NCBI GenBank assembly: GCA_023408075.1
Contig: JAEYKW010000006.1
Span: 62,001-126,000 of the forward strand
Length of the DNA stretch: 64,000 bases
Reading direction: 5' to 3'
From: Bacillota bacterium
Lineage (GTDB): Bacteria; Bacillota; Clostridia; Christensenellales; SZUA-584
Part shown: positions 27,014-35,511 of the stretch, piece after piece
How positions within the stretch are numbered: the first letter of the stretch is position 1
How the letters are laid out: every line of letters starts with the position of its first letter
The notes under the pieces: model-generated
The model's input: the letters and a program-made list of their open reading frames with translations, nothing else
The model's database searches: none
What the model was told of the DNA's origin: nothing
Translations under genes and position numbers: made by a program

Positions 27014-27053
27014 AAAATCCCCTTCAATGTCTTCTGCAAAAACCCTCGCCGCT

Positions 27054-27470
27054 TTATTCTTCAGGTTCTGCTGTTTCCTTAAAGCTGAAGAAATTATGCC
27101 CCACATAGCTGACAATTGTCACAACGAACAGGCATACAGCCCCGGATATATACGAATTCATACCCAACGTATCAACAAATATATAAACGAGCCCGAGATT
27201 GGCTGTATAGCTGATGGCATACACCAAAACAAACCGCAGGATTTCCGCCAAAGACTTTTTCGGCTGCCTGAAAGTGAAGTACTTGTTCCAAAAGTAGCTG
27301 TTGATAACACCTATGACCGTCGAAAATGTCGTCGCCAGGTATGCGTTTAATCCCGCTGCGATAAACAATGCATATGCGCCGTATCCGACAACGGTATTGA
27401 TGCCTCCGACAAACAGAAACCGTATTCTCTTATCGCCGAAAAGCTTCTTTATCAAGCCGGTAATCTTCAT
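27054..27470 (-). CDS. GtrA-family membrane protein
   Basis: A 138-residue protein with four helices. GDKRIRFLFVGGINTVVGYG opens the first helix, and NSYFWNKYFTFR follows the second; both are hallmarks of GtrA/DPMS-flippase-like proteins (PF04138). These are thought to move undecaprenyl-phosphate sugars to the outer face of the membrane. The ATG at 27470 overlaps the RfbH-like stop as ATGA, so translation is coupled; an upstream in-frame ATG at 27482 is less likely. The matching GtrB-type enzyme lies at 21423-22361, with the CDP-sugar and aldolase genes in between. Confidence 0.88.
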   Translation of the reverse strand: MKITGLIKKLFGDKRIRFLFVGGINTVVGYGAYALFIAAGLNAYLATTFSTVIGVINSYFWNKYFTFRQPKKSLAEILRFVLVYAISYTANLGLVYIFVDTLGMNSYISGAVCLFVVTIVSYVGHNFFSFKETAEPEE

Positions 27471-28810
27471 AGCTTCCGGCATGCATCCACAACTGTTTCG
27501 ATCATGTAATCAAGCATATCGTCCGTCATTCCCGGATAAACACCTATCCAGAATGTATCGTTCATAATCCTGTCTGTACCGCTCAAGTCACCGACGACGC
27601 GGTATCCTTCACCCGAGCTGCGCATCTCGTCGAAACACGGGTGCTTGATCAGATTTCCGGCGAACAGCATACGCGTCTGTATTCCCTTGCTTTCAATATA
27701 TGGAACAAGCTCTTTGCGTGATACGCCGGGCTGACAGGTCATCAAGAACCCGAACCAACTCGGAGACGAATTATCGCAGGGCTCGGAAAGCATCAGCTTG
27801 TCCGCTACACACGCGAGGCCTTCCTTGAGGCGTGCGTAGTTGGCACGGCGCTTTTCAATGAAACCCGGCACCTTTTTCAGCTGTGCGCACCCTATGGCCG
27901 CCTGCATATCCGTCGCCTTTAAATTATACCCGAAATGTGAATAGACATACTTATGATCATACCCTTTGGGCAGCTCCTGATACTCCTTGTCAAAACGGCG
28001 GCCACAAAGGTCGTCTTTGCCGGACGGACACATGCAGTCTCTTCCCCAGTCTCTGAATGAGCGTATGATCCTGTTGAGCAGCGGGTCGTTCGTGTAGACG
28101 GCACCGCCTTCACCCATTGTCATGTGGTGAGGCGGATAAAAGCTCGATGTGCCAATGTCGCCGAATGTGCCCGTGTATTTCTCCACGCCGTCCAGCGTAT
28201 ACTTGGAACCGAGTGCGTCGCAATTATCTTCAATGAGCCAAAGGTTATGCTTTTTGCAGAACTCCATTACGGCCTTTAAATCAAACGGATTGCCAAGCGT
28301 ATGCGCAAGCATGACGGCTTTTGTTTTATCAGATAACGCTTCTTCTAGCATCGTGACATCCACATTGTATTGCGGCAGCGCCACATCGATGAAAACAGGG
28401 ATCGCACCGTATTGAATAATAGGCGCCACCGTGGTCGGAAAACCGGCAGCCGCAGTAATCACCTCGTCGCCCCGGCGTATCGCGCGGTCACCCAGCAATG
28501 GTGACGTCAGCGCCATAAAAGCGTTGAGGTTGGCCGAAGAGCCCGAGTTCACGAGCGCCGTATATTTAACCCCGAAGAATCTGGAAAACTCTTCTTCAAA
28601 AAGATCGGTGTACCGTCCCGCCGTGAGCCAGAACTCAAGCGAACTATCCACCAGATTGACCATTTCATCACGGTCATAAACTCTTGATGCATATGGGATT
28701 CTTTGTCCCGGCTTAAAATCGCCGCTGCGCGTATGAAACGCATCACAGTATTCGGAAACAAGAGATAGAATGTGAGCTTTTGCCTGCTCTTCTGTCATTT
28801 TTTCAAACAT
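27467..28810 (-). CDS. rfbH: CDP-4-keto-6-deoxy-D-glucose 3-dehydrase (RfbH/E1 type)
   Basis: A 447-residue PMP-dependent, iron-sulfur dehydrase that removes the C3 hydroxyl of CDP-4-keto-6-deoxyglucose. SFYPPHHMTMGEGGAV carries His in place of the usual aminotransferase lysine, which marks it as a dehydrase. Cysteines in DNCDALG and in DCMCPSGKDDLCG (CxCx7C) match the [2Fe-2S] ligand pattern of E1. The length fits. It follows rfbG by about 30 bases, in pathway order F, G, H. The usual flavin/iron-sulfur reductase partner (E3, RfbI/DdhD) is not coded anywhere in this window. The product would be the acceptor ketosugar for the TPP enzyme. Confidence 0.92.
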   Translation of the reverse strand: MFEKMTEEQAKAHILSLVSEYCDAFHTRSGDFKPGQRIPYASRVYDRDEMVNLVDSSLEFWLTAGRYTDLFEEEFSRFFGVKYTALVNSGSSANLNAFMALTSPLLGDRAIRRGDEVITAAAGFPTTVAPIIQYGAIPVFIDVALPQYNVDVTMLEEALSDKTKAVMLAHTLGNPFDLKAVMEFCKKHNLWLIEDNCDALGSKYTLDGVEKYTGTFGDIGTSSFYPPHHMTMGEGGAVYTNDPLLNRIIRSFRDWGRDCMCPSGKDDLCGRRFDKEYQELPKGYDHKYVYSHFGYNLKATDMQAAIGCAQLKKVPGFIEKRRANYARLKEGLACVADKLMLSEPCDNSSPSWFGFLMTCQPGVSRKELVPYIESKGIQTRMLFAGNLIKHPCFDEMRSSGEGYRVVGDLSGTDRIMNDTFWIGVYPGMTDDMLDYMIETVVDACRKL

Positions 28811-28841
28811 ATATACTCCAAGTCAATAATAAAATCTCAGT

Positions 28842-29891
28842 TCATTCGGAAAAAAACGCATTGATCTGATTATCCATGCATTCTTTCACATCACCGTTGC
28901 TTAAGTAGACTTTCGTCCACTCAACCGTCTTTTCCACTGCCGTTTCAACATTCCATCGGGGCCGCCATCCGAAGACTGACTTCAGCTTCGAACAATCAAG
29001 CTTTAAGAATCTGGCTTCGTGTGGGCCTCCCACGAACCTGTTTTCCCAGGAAAGTCCGCCGCCCCAATGCTGGCAGAACAAATCAACAAGCCTTCCCGTG
29101 GCCACGCAATCGTAATCGTCCGGCCCCACATTATAATAATCCGCCGTCTTGCCGTCCTCATACTGAGTCTTCGCAATCATCAAATAAGCCGCCAGCGGCT
29201 CGAGCACATGCTGGTACGGCCGAATGGAGTGCGGATTACGCACAATGATCGTCTCGCCTTTGCTGACTGCGCGGACGCAGTCGGGTATGATTCTGTCATT
29301 CGCAAAGTCGCCGCCGCCGATCACATTCCCCGCGCGGGCCGTGGAAACAGCTGTTCTGCCGTCCGCGAAGAACGAATCTTTATAACTGTGAGTCACGAGT
29401 TCCGCGCACGACTTGCTGTTGGAATACGGGTCAAAACCGTCCAGCGGTTCATTTTCGCGGTATCCCCATTCCCATTCATTATTCTTATAAACCTTATCGG
29501 TCGTCACGTTCACAAACGACTTAACGCTGTCCGACAACCTGATGCATTCCAATATGTTGACGGTACCCATCACATTTGTTTCATAAGTATAAACAGGGTC
29601 TTTATAGCTGTCCCTCACAATTGGCTGCGCGGCAAGGTGAAGCACAATCTCCGGCTTAACCTTCTCAAAAACGGAGCGCAAACGGGCAAGGTCACGGACA
29701 TCACCAATGACGGAATCTATTTCACTCTCGATACCGCAAATACGAAAAAGATTTGGTTCTGTCGGCGGCAGCAGAGAATAGCCCGTCACCTTCGCTCCGG
29801 CACCGACAAGTATACGGCACAGCCATGTGCCCTTGAATCCCGTGTGCCCTGTCACCAGCACTTTTCTGTCCTTAAAAAATCCTAAATCCAT
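28842..29891 (-). CDS. rfbG: CDP-glucose 4,6-dehydratase
   Basis: A 349-residue extended SDR producing CDP-4-keto-6-deoxyglucose. It has KVLVTGHTGFKGTWL for NAD binding near residue 11, NVTTDKVY, and DPYSNSKSCAEL with the catalytic YxxxK. VTGHTGFKG and the length separate it from the dTDP- and GDP-specific dehydratases also coded in the window. The start is the ATG at 29891, which overlaps the rfbF stop (TAATG), with AAGG upstream; a second ATG five codons earlier lacks a binding site. It acts between RfbF and RfbH. Confidence 0.93.
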   Translation of the reverse strand: MDLGFFKDRKVLVTGHTGFKGTWLCRILVGAGAKVTGYSLLPPTEPNLFRICGIESEIDSVIGDVRDLARLRSVFEKVKPEIVLHLAAQPIVRDSYKDPVYTYETNVMGTVNILECIRLSDSVKSFVNVTTDKVYKNNEWEWGYRENEPLDGFDPYSNSKSCAELVTHSYKDSFFADGRTAVSTARAGNVIGGGDFANDRIIPDCVRAVSKGETIIVRNPHSIRPYQHVLEPLAAYLMIAKTQYEDGKTADYYNVGPDDYDCVATGRLVDLFCQHWGGGLSWENRFVGGPHEARFLKLDCSKLKSVFGWRPRWNVETAVEKTVEWTKVYLSNGDVKECMDNQINAFFSE

Positions 29892-30664
29892 TACCAGACC
29901 TTCCATGGCGCTTCTTGTGCTGCCCAGAGAGATTCGAGCAGCTGCTTGTCGCGCTGCGTATCCATACACTGCCAGAAGCCGTCATGCTTGTACGCACAGA
30001 GCTGGCCGGTTTCTGCCAGCGTCTCCAGCGGTTTCTTTTCAAATACAGTCGTGTCATTGTCAATTAGATCGAAGACTTCAGGGTTCAGCACCATGAATCC
30101 TCCGTTAATCCAGCCACCGTCTTCTTTAGATTTCTCAGCAAAACGGTTGACCATGCTATCCGATTCAAATTCGAGAATACCGAAGCGGCCACCCGGCTGA
30201 ATCGCTGTGATTGTCGCCGTTTTGCCATGGCTCATATGGTAATCCAGCAGTTTATTGCAATCCACATTGCTGACGCCGTCACCGTATGTCAGCATGAATG
30301 TCTCATCGCCGATATAATCGCGCACCCGCTTGATGCGGCCGCCCGTCATCGTATTGAGTCCTGTGTCAATCAGTGTGACTTTCCATGGCTCTGCGAAATT
30401 ATTATGTACCGTCATACCGTTTCCATTGTTAAAATCAAACGTGATGTCGGAATTGTGCAGATAATAGTCAGCGAAAAATTCTTTGATGACATAAGCTTTA
30501 TATCCAAGGCAGATAATGAACTCGTTGAATCCGTAATGTGAATAGCCCTTCATCACATGCCATAGAATCGGTTTTTCACCAATTTCAATCATTGGCTTTG
30601 GCTTTAAATGGGATTCCTCACTGATACGTGTCCCAAAGCCGCCCGCCAGAATTACAACTTTCAT
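29891..30664 (-). CDS. rfbF: Glucose-1-phosphate cytidylyltransferase
   Basis: A 257-residue nucleotidyltransferase forming CDP-glucose from CTP and glucose-1-phosphate. It begins KVVILAGGFGTRISEESHLKPKP, the activation loop typical of RfbF rather than RfbA (which reads AGGSGTRLYP). LTYGDGVSNVD is the metal-binding aspartate region. It is the first gene of the CDP-sugar transcript, about 175 bases behind a promoter-like sequence. The presence of this enzyme with RfbG and RfbH defines a CDP-3,6-dideoxyhexose route, uncommon in Bacillota. Confidence 0.94.
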   Translation of the reverse strand: MKVVILAGGFGTRISEESHLKPKPMIEIGEKPILWHVMKGYSHYGFNEFIICLGYKAYVIKEFFADYYLHNSDITFDFNNGNGMTVHNNFAEPWKVTLIDTGLNTMTGGRIKRVRDYIGDETFMLTYGDGVSNVDCNKLLDYHMSHGKTATITAIQPGGRFGILEFESDSMVNRFAEKSKEDGGWINGGFMVLNPEVFDLIDNDTTVFEKKPLETLAETGQLCAYKHDGFWQCMDTQRDKQLLESLWAAQEAPWKVW

Positions 30665-30839
30665 TTAAACTCCTTTATCTTCGCCATGCTTTTATTCGAC
30701 TTCGACACAAATCCAACCGCGCTGCCAAGCCGATTGTTTGGCATGGTCCTTGCCCTCGCCTGTTAAGCCTTTTGTTGCCCTTGCTCATTTACCGGTGCCG
30801 TACGAAACACCCATATATAAGATAACATTATTCTACAAA

Positions 30840-30868
30840 ATGATACAGCATTTGAAGCAATAAATCAA
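30840..30868 (-). promoter_or_regulatory. Promoter-like sequence for the rfbF transcript
   Basis: TTGATT and TATCAT with 17-base spacing on the minus strand. Otherwise the divergent gap 30665-31043 holds no gene. I found no convincing plus-strand promoter for the GT4 gene starting at 31044. Confidence 0.5.
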
Positions 30869-31043
30869 TTCTTTATGTGTTTCTCTATATTCCTGCCTTG
30901 TCAACCTATGCGGTCCCGCCACTGATAGCGCGCTATATCTGAGCCCCTCCATACCCTCATTTAAGCATCCTCGTACGCCCCATTTCTGGACAACACACCT
31001 ATATTGCTGTAATATGTTGCTGATACTTATCAGAGGTAACATA

Positions 31044-32315
31044 ATGTTAAAGAAGATATTGAAACGGATGATTTCCCATAAGGCGATATCAGGGCTTGTC
31101 TCCTCAATGCTCTGGATACTGCCGCTGCGCCTGCGCATCAAAATCGGCAGTGTTTTGAATTCGCCCAAGAAATACAGAATTAAACAGCCTTATCAGCCCG
31201 GCGTTTATCCGCAGGGCGTCAATCTTTTCGGCTACCTCAAGGCTCAGATGGGCCTTGGGCAGGGGGCGCGGCTCATGGCGCATGCCGTCATAAAAAGCGG
31301 CGTACCTCATTCGCTCATCAACGTGTCGGTCGGCAACCCGGCGAGCCACAACGAGAGAGAATTCGAGCCCTTTTTAGCAAAGTCTCCGCTCTATAACACC
31401 AACATCGTCCACGTCAACCCGGAGCAGACGCCGCTGCTGCGCCAGCTCTACCCCAAACGCACATGGGACAGGCGCTATAATATCGCCGTCTGGCTTTGGG
31501 AGCTCGAGCAGTTTCCGTCGGAATGGAGCAGTGAATTTGCTCACTTTGACGAGATATGGACACCCTCCGCGTTTACCTCGGCGAGTATACAAAGAAGCAC
31601 ATCGCTGCCCGTCGTCACCATCCCCTACGGCATTCATGCCGAGGCGGACCCGGGCTTTGACAGGCGCCGCTTCCATCTGCCCGAAGACCGTTTTCTGTTT
31701 CTTTGCATGTACGACGTCAACAGCACGATGGAGCGCAAAAACCCCATGGGCGCCATCGATGCCTTCTGTGCCGCATACCCCGCAGAGTCAAGGGACGTCG
31801 GGCTGGTTGTAAAGATCAACAACGCCACGCCGGATAACCTCGCCAAACTGTCCTCGTACATCGGGAACCGTCACAATGTTTTTGTGATCAATGAGCTATT
31901 AAGCAAGGCCGAGGTGCAGTCGCTGATTAAAACCTGCGATGTGTTCGTCAGCCTGCACCGCAGCGAAGGGTTTGGGCTTGTCATGGCGGAAGCCATGTAT
32001 CTCGGCGTTCCCGTTATCGCCACAAACTGGTCTTCCAACACCGATTTCATGAAGCCGGATAATTCCTGCCTCGTGGATTTTCGTTTTACGGAAGTCAAAG
32101 ACCAGTATTATCAAGCACGACAGGGTCAGCGCTGGGCCGATCCCGACATCGGCCATGCCGCCGCTTACATGCAGCAGCTCTTCTCCGACAAACAAATGTA
32201 CAGCCGCGTCGCCGCGGCCGGACAGCATTTTATTCAGAGCACGTATTCCATCGAACGCTCCGCACAGTTGATGACAGCACGGCTGCAGGAAATCGGCGTA
32301 CTCTCTACGCGGTAA
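31044..32315 (+). CDS. Glycosyltransferase family 4 (only plus-strand gene of the glycan locus)
   Basis: A 423-residue GT-B enzyme. It has GVNLFGYLKAQMGLGQGARL near residue 60 as the acceptor-side loop, then WLWELEQFP and FDEIWTPSAF, which recur in GT4 enzymes of capsule loci. HRSEGFGLVMAEAM carries the EX7E acids. The ATG at 31044 follows AGAGGT; an ATG ten codons upstream lacks a binding site. It is clearly GC-richer than the genes to its left and lies opposite to its neighbours, ending only four bases from the end of the phosphohexomutase gene. It may be a later addition. Sugar unknown. Confidence 0.85.
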   Translation: MLKKILKRMISHKAISGLVSSMLWILPLRLRIKIGSVLNSPKKYRIKQPYQPGVYPQGVNLFGYLKAQMGLGQGARLMAHAVIKSGVPHSLINVSVGNPASHNEREFEPFLAKSPLYNTNIVHVNPEQTPLLRQLYPKRTWDRRYNIAVWLWELEQFPSEWSSEFAHFDEIWTPSAFTSASIQRSTSLPVVTIPYGIHAEADPGFDRRRFHLPEDRFLFLCMYDVNSTMERKNPMGAIDAFCAAYPAESRDVGLVVKINNATPDNLAKLSSYIGNRHNVFVINELLSKAEVQSLIKTCDVFVSLHRSEGFGLVMAEAMYLGVPVIATNWSSNTDFMKPDNSCLVDFRFTEVKDQYYQARQGQRWADPDIGHAAAYMQQLFSDKQMYSRVAAAGQHFIQSTYSIERSAQLMTARLQEIGVLSTR

Positions 32316-32319
32316 ACGT

Positions 32320-34044
32320 TTAAACCGTCAATTCACGAACCAATTTATCAACCTTGTCCTCCAGCGCTTTTGTCTGCGCCTCGCTGTCTGCGGCGGACGT
32401 GCCTTTCACGCCGATATAAACTTTAAGCTTGGGCTCCGTCCCCGAAGGCCGTACCGCGAGCCACGCGTCATTATCGAGCTCATAACGCAGCACGTTGGAC
32501 TTCGGCAGCTTGATTTCCTCCGAGCCCGATTCGTCCGTGCGCAATGAACTCAAGTAATCTCCTATGGCTATAATCTGACGCCCGCAAATCTGCTTTGAGG
32601 TGTCCCCGCGCAGATGATCCATCAGCGCACTGATCTTCATCACGCCGTCCTTGCCCGGCAGCGTGTAACTCTTTAATGACTCCCGGTAATACCCGTAGGT
32701 TTCAAACAAGGCGTTCAATGCCTGCAGCATCGTGCAGCCGCACTGCTTGCAGTGCGCCGCCGCTTCGGATGTCAGCAGCGCGGCAACGACGGCGTCCTTA
32801 TCGCGCACAAACGTCCCTGCGAGGTATCCGTAGCTCTCCTCGAAGCCAAAAATGAAATCGCCGTTTTTCAGCGCTTCCATCTCCTTGATCTTCTCGCCGA
32901 TATATTTAAACCCTGTCAGCACATTGAAGGCTTTTACGCCGTTTCCGTCCGCCATGGCGTCTGCCATCCGCGTGGATACGATCGTCTTGACTATGTAATC
33001 CCCAGGGCTCAGCATCCCTTGCGATTTTCTCGAGCGAAGGCAGTTATCGAGCAGCAGGCACCCAAGCTGATTACCGTTCATATAAACATACTGTCCTTTG
33101 CTCTCGCGAACGGCAATGCCGAGACGATCGCTGTCGGGGTCCGTCGCAATCACCACATCCGCGTCCTGTTCCTTAGCAAGGCTGATCGCAAGAGACAGCG
33201 CCTCATGCTCTTCAGGGTTCGGGCTTTTCACCGTGCTGAATTCCGTATCCGGCGTTTTTTGCTGCTCCACCACATACACATTGGAAAAGCCCGCTTCTTT
33301 GAGCACACGCGTCACCGGCACAAGGCCGGTCCCGTGAAGCGGCGAATACACGATTTTCAGCGCCGCTTTGGCCTTTGCCGTCACATCGCCCGACAGCTTA
33401 AGCACCTTGTCCACATAAGCGTCGAGCACCGCATCGTCAATATACCGGATACGCCCGTCTCCGAGCGCCGTATCAAAATCCACCGTCTTCACGTTGTCAA
33501 TGGGCTCAACCTTTTGAATAAGCCCCGAAATTTCCTTGGCCAGCGCGTCGGTGATCTGCCCGCCGTCCATGCCGTAAACCTTGTAGCCGTTGTATTCCTT
33601 CGGGTTATGGCTGGCCGTCACCACAATGCCCATCGCGCAGTTCAGCTGCCGCACAGTGAAGGACAGCACAGGCGTCGGCATCAGCTGTTTATAAAGGTAC
33701 GCCGTGATTCCGTTGGCCGCGAATACACAGGCCGCTTCCTGAGCAAATTCTTTGGACATACGCCGGCAGTCATAGGCGATGGCAATACCGGAAACCCCAT
33801 GCGGGAAATCCGTGTTTGTCACATAGTCCGCCACACCTTGAGATGCTTTGCGCACCGTATAGATATTCATGCGGTTGGTGCCCGCAGCCACAACGCCCCG
33901 CAAACCGCCGGTTCCGAAATCAAGGCTCTTGTAAAATCTGTCTTCGATTTCTTTCTGGTCCGACAAGCCTTGCAGCTCGCGTCTCGTGGGCTCATCAAAA
34001 TAACGGTCCCGACACCAGTATTCATAACTTTCCGAGTAATTCAT
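32320..34044 (-). CDS. Phosphoglucomutase/phosphomannomutase
   Basis: A 574-residue alpha-D-phosphohexomutase of the long (PGM2-like) type. All four motifs are intact: TASHNPKEYNGYKVYG with the phosphoserine, TDPDSDRLGIAV for Mg2+, GFEESYGYLAG for sugar recognition, and VRPSGTEPKLKVY for phosphate binding. It would supply mannose-1-phosphate to ManC and glucose-1-phosphate to RfbA and RfbF. The ATG at 34044 follows GGAGG; an upstream in-frame start is less likely. It is the last gene of the gmd-rmd-manC transcript. Confidence 0.92.
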   Translation of the reverse strand: MNYSESYEYWCRDRYFDEPTRRELQGLSDQKEIEDRFYKSLDFGTGGLRGVVAAGTNRMNIYTVRKASQGVADYVTNTDFPHGVSGIAIAYDCRRMSKEFAQEAACVFAANGITAYLYKQLMPTPVLSFTVRQLNCAMGIVVTASHNPKEYNGYKVYGMDGGQITDALAKEISGLIQKVEPIDNVKTVDFDTALGDGRIRYIDDAVLDAYVDKVLKLSGDVTAKAKAALKIVYSPLHGTGLVPVTRVLKEAGFSNVYVVEQQKTPDTEFSTVKSPNPEEHEALSLAISLAKEQDADVVIATDPDSDRLGIAVRESKGQYVYMNGNQLGCLLLDNCLRSRKSQGMLSPGDYIVKTIVSTRMADAMADGNGVKAFNVLTGFKYIGEKIKEMEALKNGDFIFGFEESYGYLAGTFVRDKDAVVAALLTSEAAAHCKQCGCTMLQALNALFETYGYYRESLKSYTLPGKDGVMKISALMDHLRGDTSKQICGRQIIAIGDYLSSLRTDESGSEEIKLPKSNVLRYELDNDAWLAVRPSGTEPKLKVYIGVKGTSAADSEAQTKALEDKVDKLVRELTV

Positions 34045-34111
34045 AATGCCTCCGTCCTGAAAAAATAAGCCATATGGCATGGCTTATTGATATTCTGCAT
34101 TTGCTTCGCAT

Positions 34112-35500
34112 TTATTCTGCATTAATCCTGTCAAAATCATCCTGATAGCGGACAATGTCGTCTTCATCAAGATATGCCCCTATCTGAACCTCTATAACCT
34201 CCAGCAGCAAACGGCCCGGGTTTTCTAGCCTGTGCTGACCGCCGATGGGTATATAGATGCTTTCTCCGCTGACCAGCAGGTGGTCTTGGTTGTCAATAAC
34301 CACGTTCGCGGTTCCGCAAACAACAATCCAGTGCTCGCTTCTGTGATAGTGCATCTGATAGCTCAGGCGTTTGCCCGGCTGAACGGTGATTCTTTTTATC
34401 TTATAGAAAAACCCTTCTTCGAGCACTGTATACGAACCCCAAGGGCGGTACGCCGTCACATGATAGTCGGCTCTTTGATCGTTTTTCGTTTTGAGCTGTT
34501 CGACGATCTCTTTGACTTTGGGCGCTTGATCTTTTTTGCATATCAGCAAGGCGTCCTTTTGATCAACCACCACGAGATCCTCAACGCCCACAATGCCCAC
34601 GGCTTTGTCGGCGTCCGTATAAACCACATTATCCTTGGAATCGATCAGTATCTCATTGCCGAATGTGATGTTGCCGTTCTCATCCTTCTTAGAATTGTAG
34701 TTGTCATAGAAAGCCGCGAAACCGCCCATGTCATTCCAGTCGATAGAAAACGGCAGCACCGCAACTTTGTTTGATTTCTCCATGATGCCGTAATCAATCG
34801 AGATGGGATCAAGCTTGTCAAAGCACTCTTCGATACCGTTTGATTCTTCGAAAGCCTTATAAATCTGCGGGCAATGCGCAATAAGCTCCTGCGTAAAAAG
34901 CTCGGTATTAAACAAAAACATACCGCTGTTCCAAAGATACCCCTGTTTCACATACTGCTTTGCAGTCTCGTGATCCGGCTTTTCCCGAAAGCTTACAGCC
35001 TTAAACCCGAATTCAAGCGGTTCACCCGGCTGTATGTAACCGTATCCCGTCTCAGGCGATGTCGGTTTGATGCCGAAGGTCACAATACATTCATCGGCCA
35101 ACTTCTGGCATTTGCGAATTGTCGCGACAAACTCCTGAGACCCGTTGATAATATGATCGGAAGGGAACACAGCGACTCTGTCGCTCCCCTTTTTCCTCAT
35201 TTCATTCACGGCATAATAAATCGCCGGCAATGTATTTCTGGCCTGCGGTTCAAGCAGGATATTGTCCTCATTCGGTATCACACCGAGTTCACTGATCTGT
35301 CCGACAATTAAAAACTTGTAATCCTTATTGGTCACGATATAGATATCATCCACATCGCCGAGCTTCAGCGCTCTTTGATATGTGAGCTGAAACATGGAAT
35401 GCTCCATGCCTTTTAGTTTGACAAACTGCTTCGGGAAGTATGTCCGGCTTAAAGGCCAAAGACGCGATCCGATACCTCCGGCTAATATAATGGTCTTCAT
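34112..35500 (-). CDS. manC: Mannose-1-phosphate guanylyltransferase / mannose-6-phosphate isomerase
   Basis: A 462-residue two-domain enzyme. The N-terminal guanylyltransferase starts TIILAGGIGSRLWPLSR and has FPSDHII. The C-terminal cupin (from about 345) begins RPWGSYTVLEEG and includes the zinc-type MHYHRSEHW. It makes GDP-mannose, the precursor for GDP-D-rhamnose made by the next two genes upstream. It is 12 bases from rmd, in one transcript gmd-rmd-manC-PGM. Confidence 0.93.
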   Translation of the reverse strand: MKTIILAGGIGSRLWPLSRTYFPKQFVKLKGMEHSMFQLTYQRALKLGDVDDIYIVTNKDYKFLIVGQISELGVIPNEDNILLEPQARNTLPAIYYAVNEMRKKGSDRVAVFPSDHIINGSQEFVATIRKCQKLADECIVTFGIKPTSPETGYGYIQPGEPLEFGFKAVSFREKPDHETAKQYVKQGYLWNSGMFLFNTELFTQELIAHCPQIYKAFEESNGIEECFDKLDPISIDYGIMEKSNKVAVLPFSIDWNDMGGFAAFYDNYNSKKDENGNITFGNEILIDSKDNVVYTDADKAVGIVGVEDLVVVDQKDALLICKKDQAPKVKEIVEQLKTKNDQRADYHVTAYRPWGSYTVLEEGFFYKIKRITVQPGKRLSYQMHYHRSEHWIVVCGTANVVIDNQDHLLVSGESIYIPIGGQHRLENPGRLLLEVIEVQIGAYLDEDDIVRYQDDFDRINAE

Positions 35501-35511
35501 AAGTCCTCCTG

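Noticed and set aside
29019..29885. Plus-strand frame opposite rfbG
   Set aside because: No motif or ribosome binding site, and rfbG on the other strand is intact.
32752..34068. Long open frame antisense to the phosphohexomutase gene
   Set aside because: The minus-strand gene has all catalytic motifs; the antisense frame has no recognisable domain or binding site and is typical of GC-rich coding shadows.
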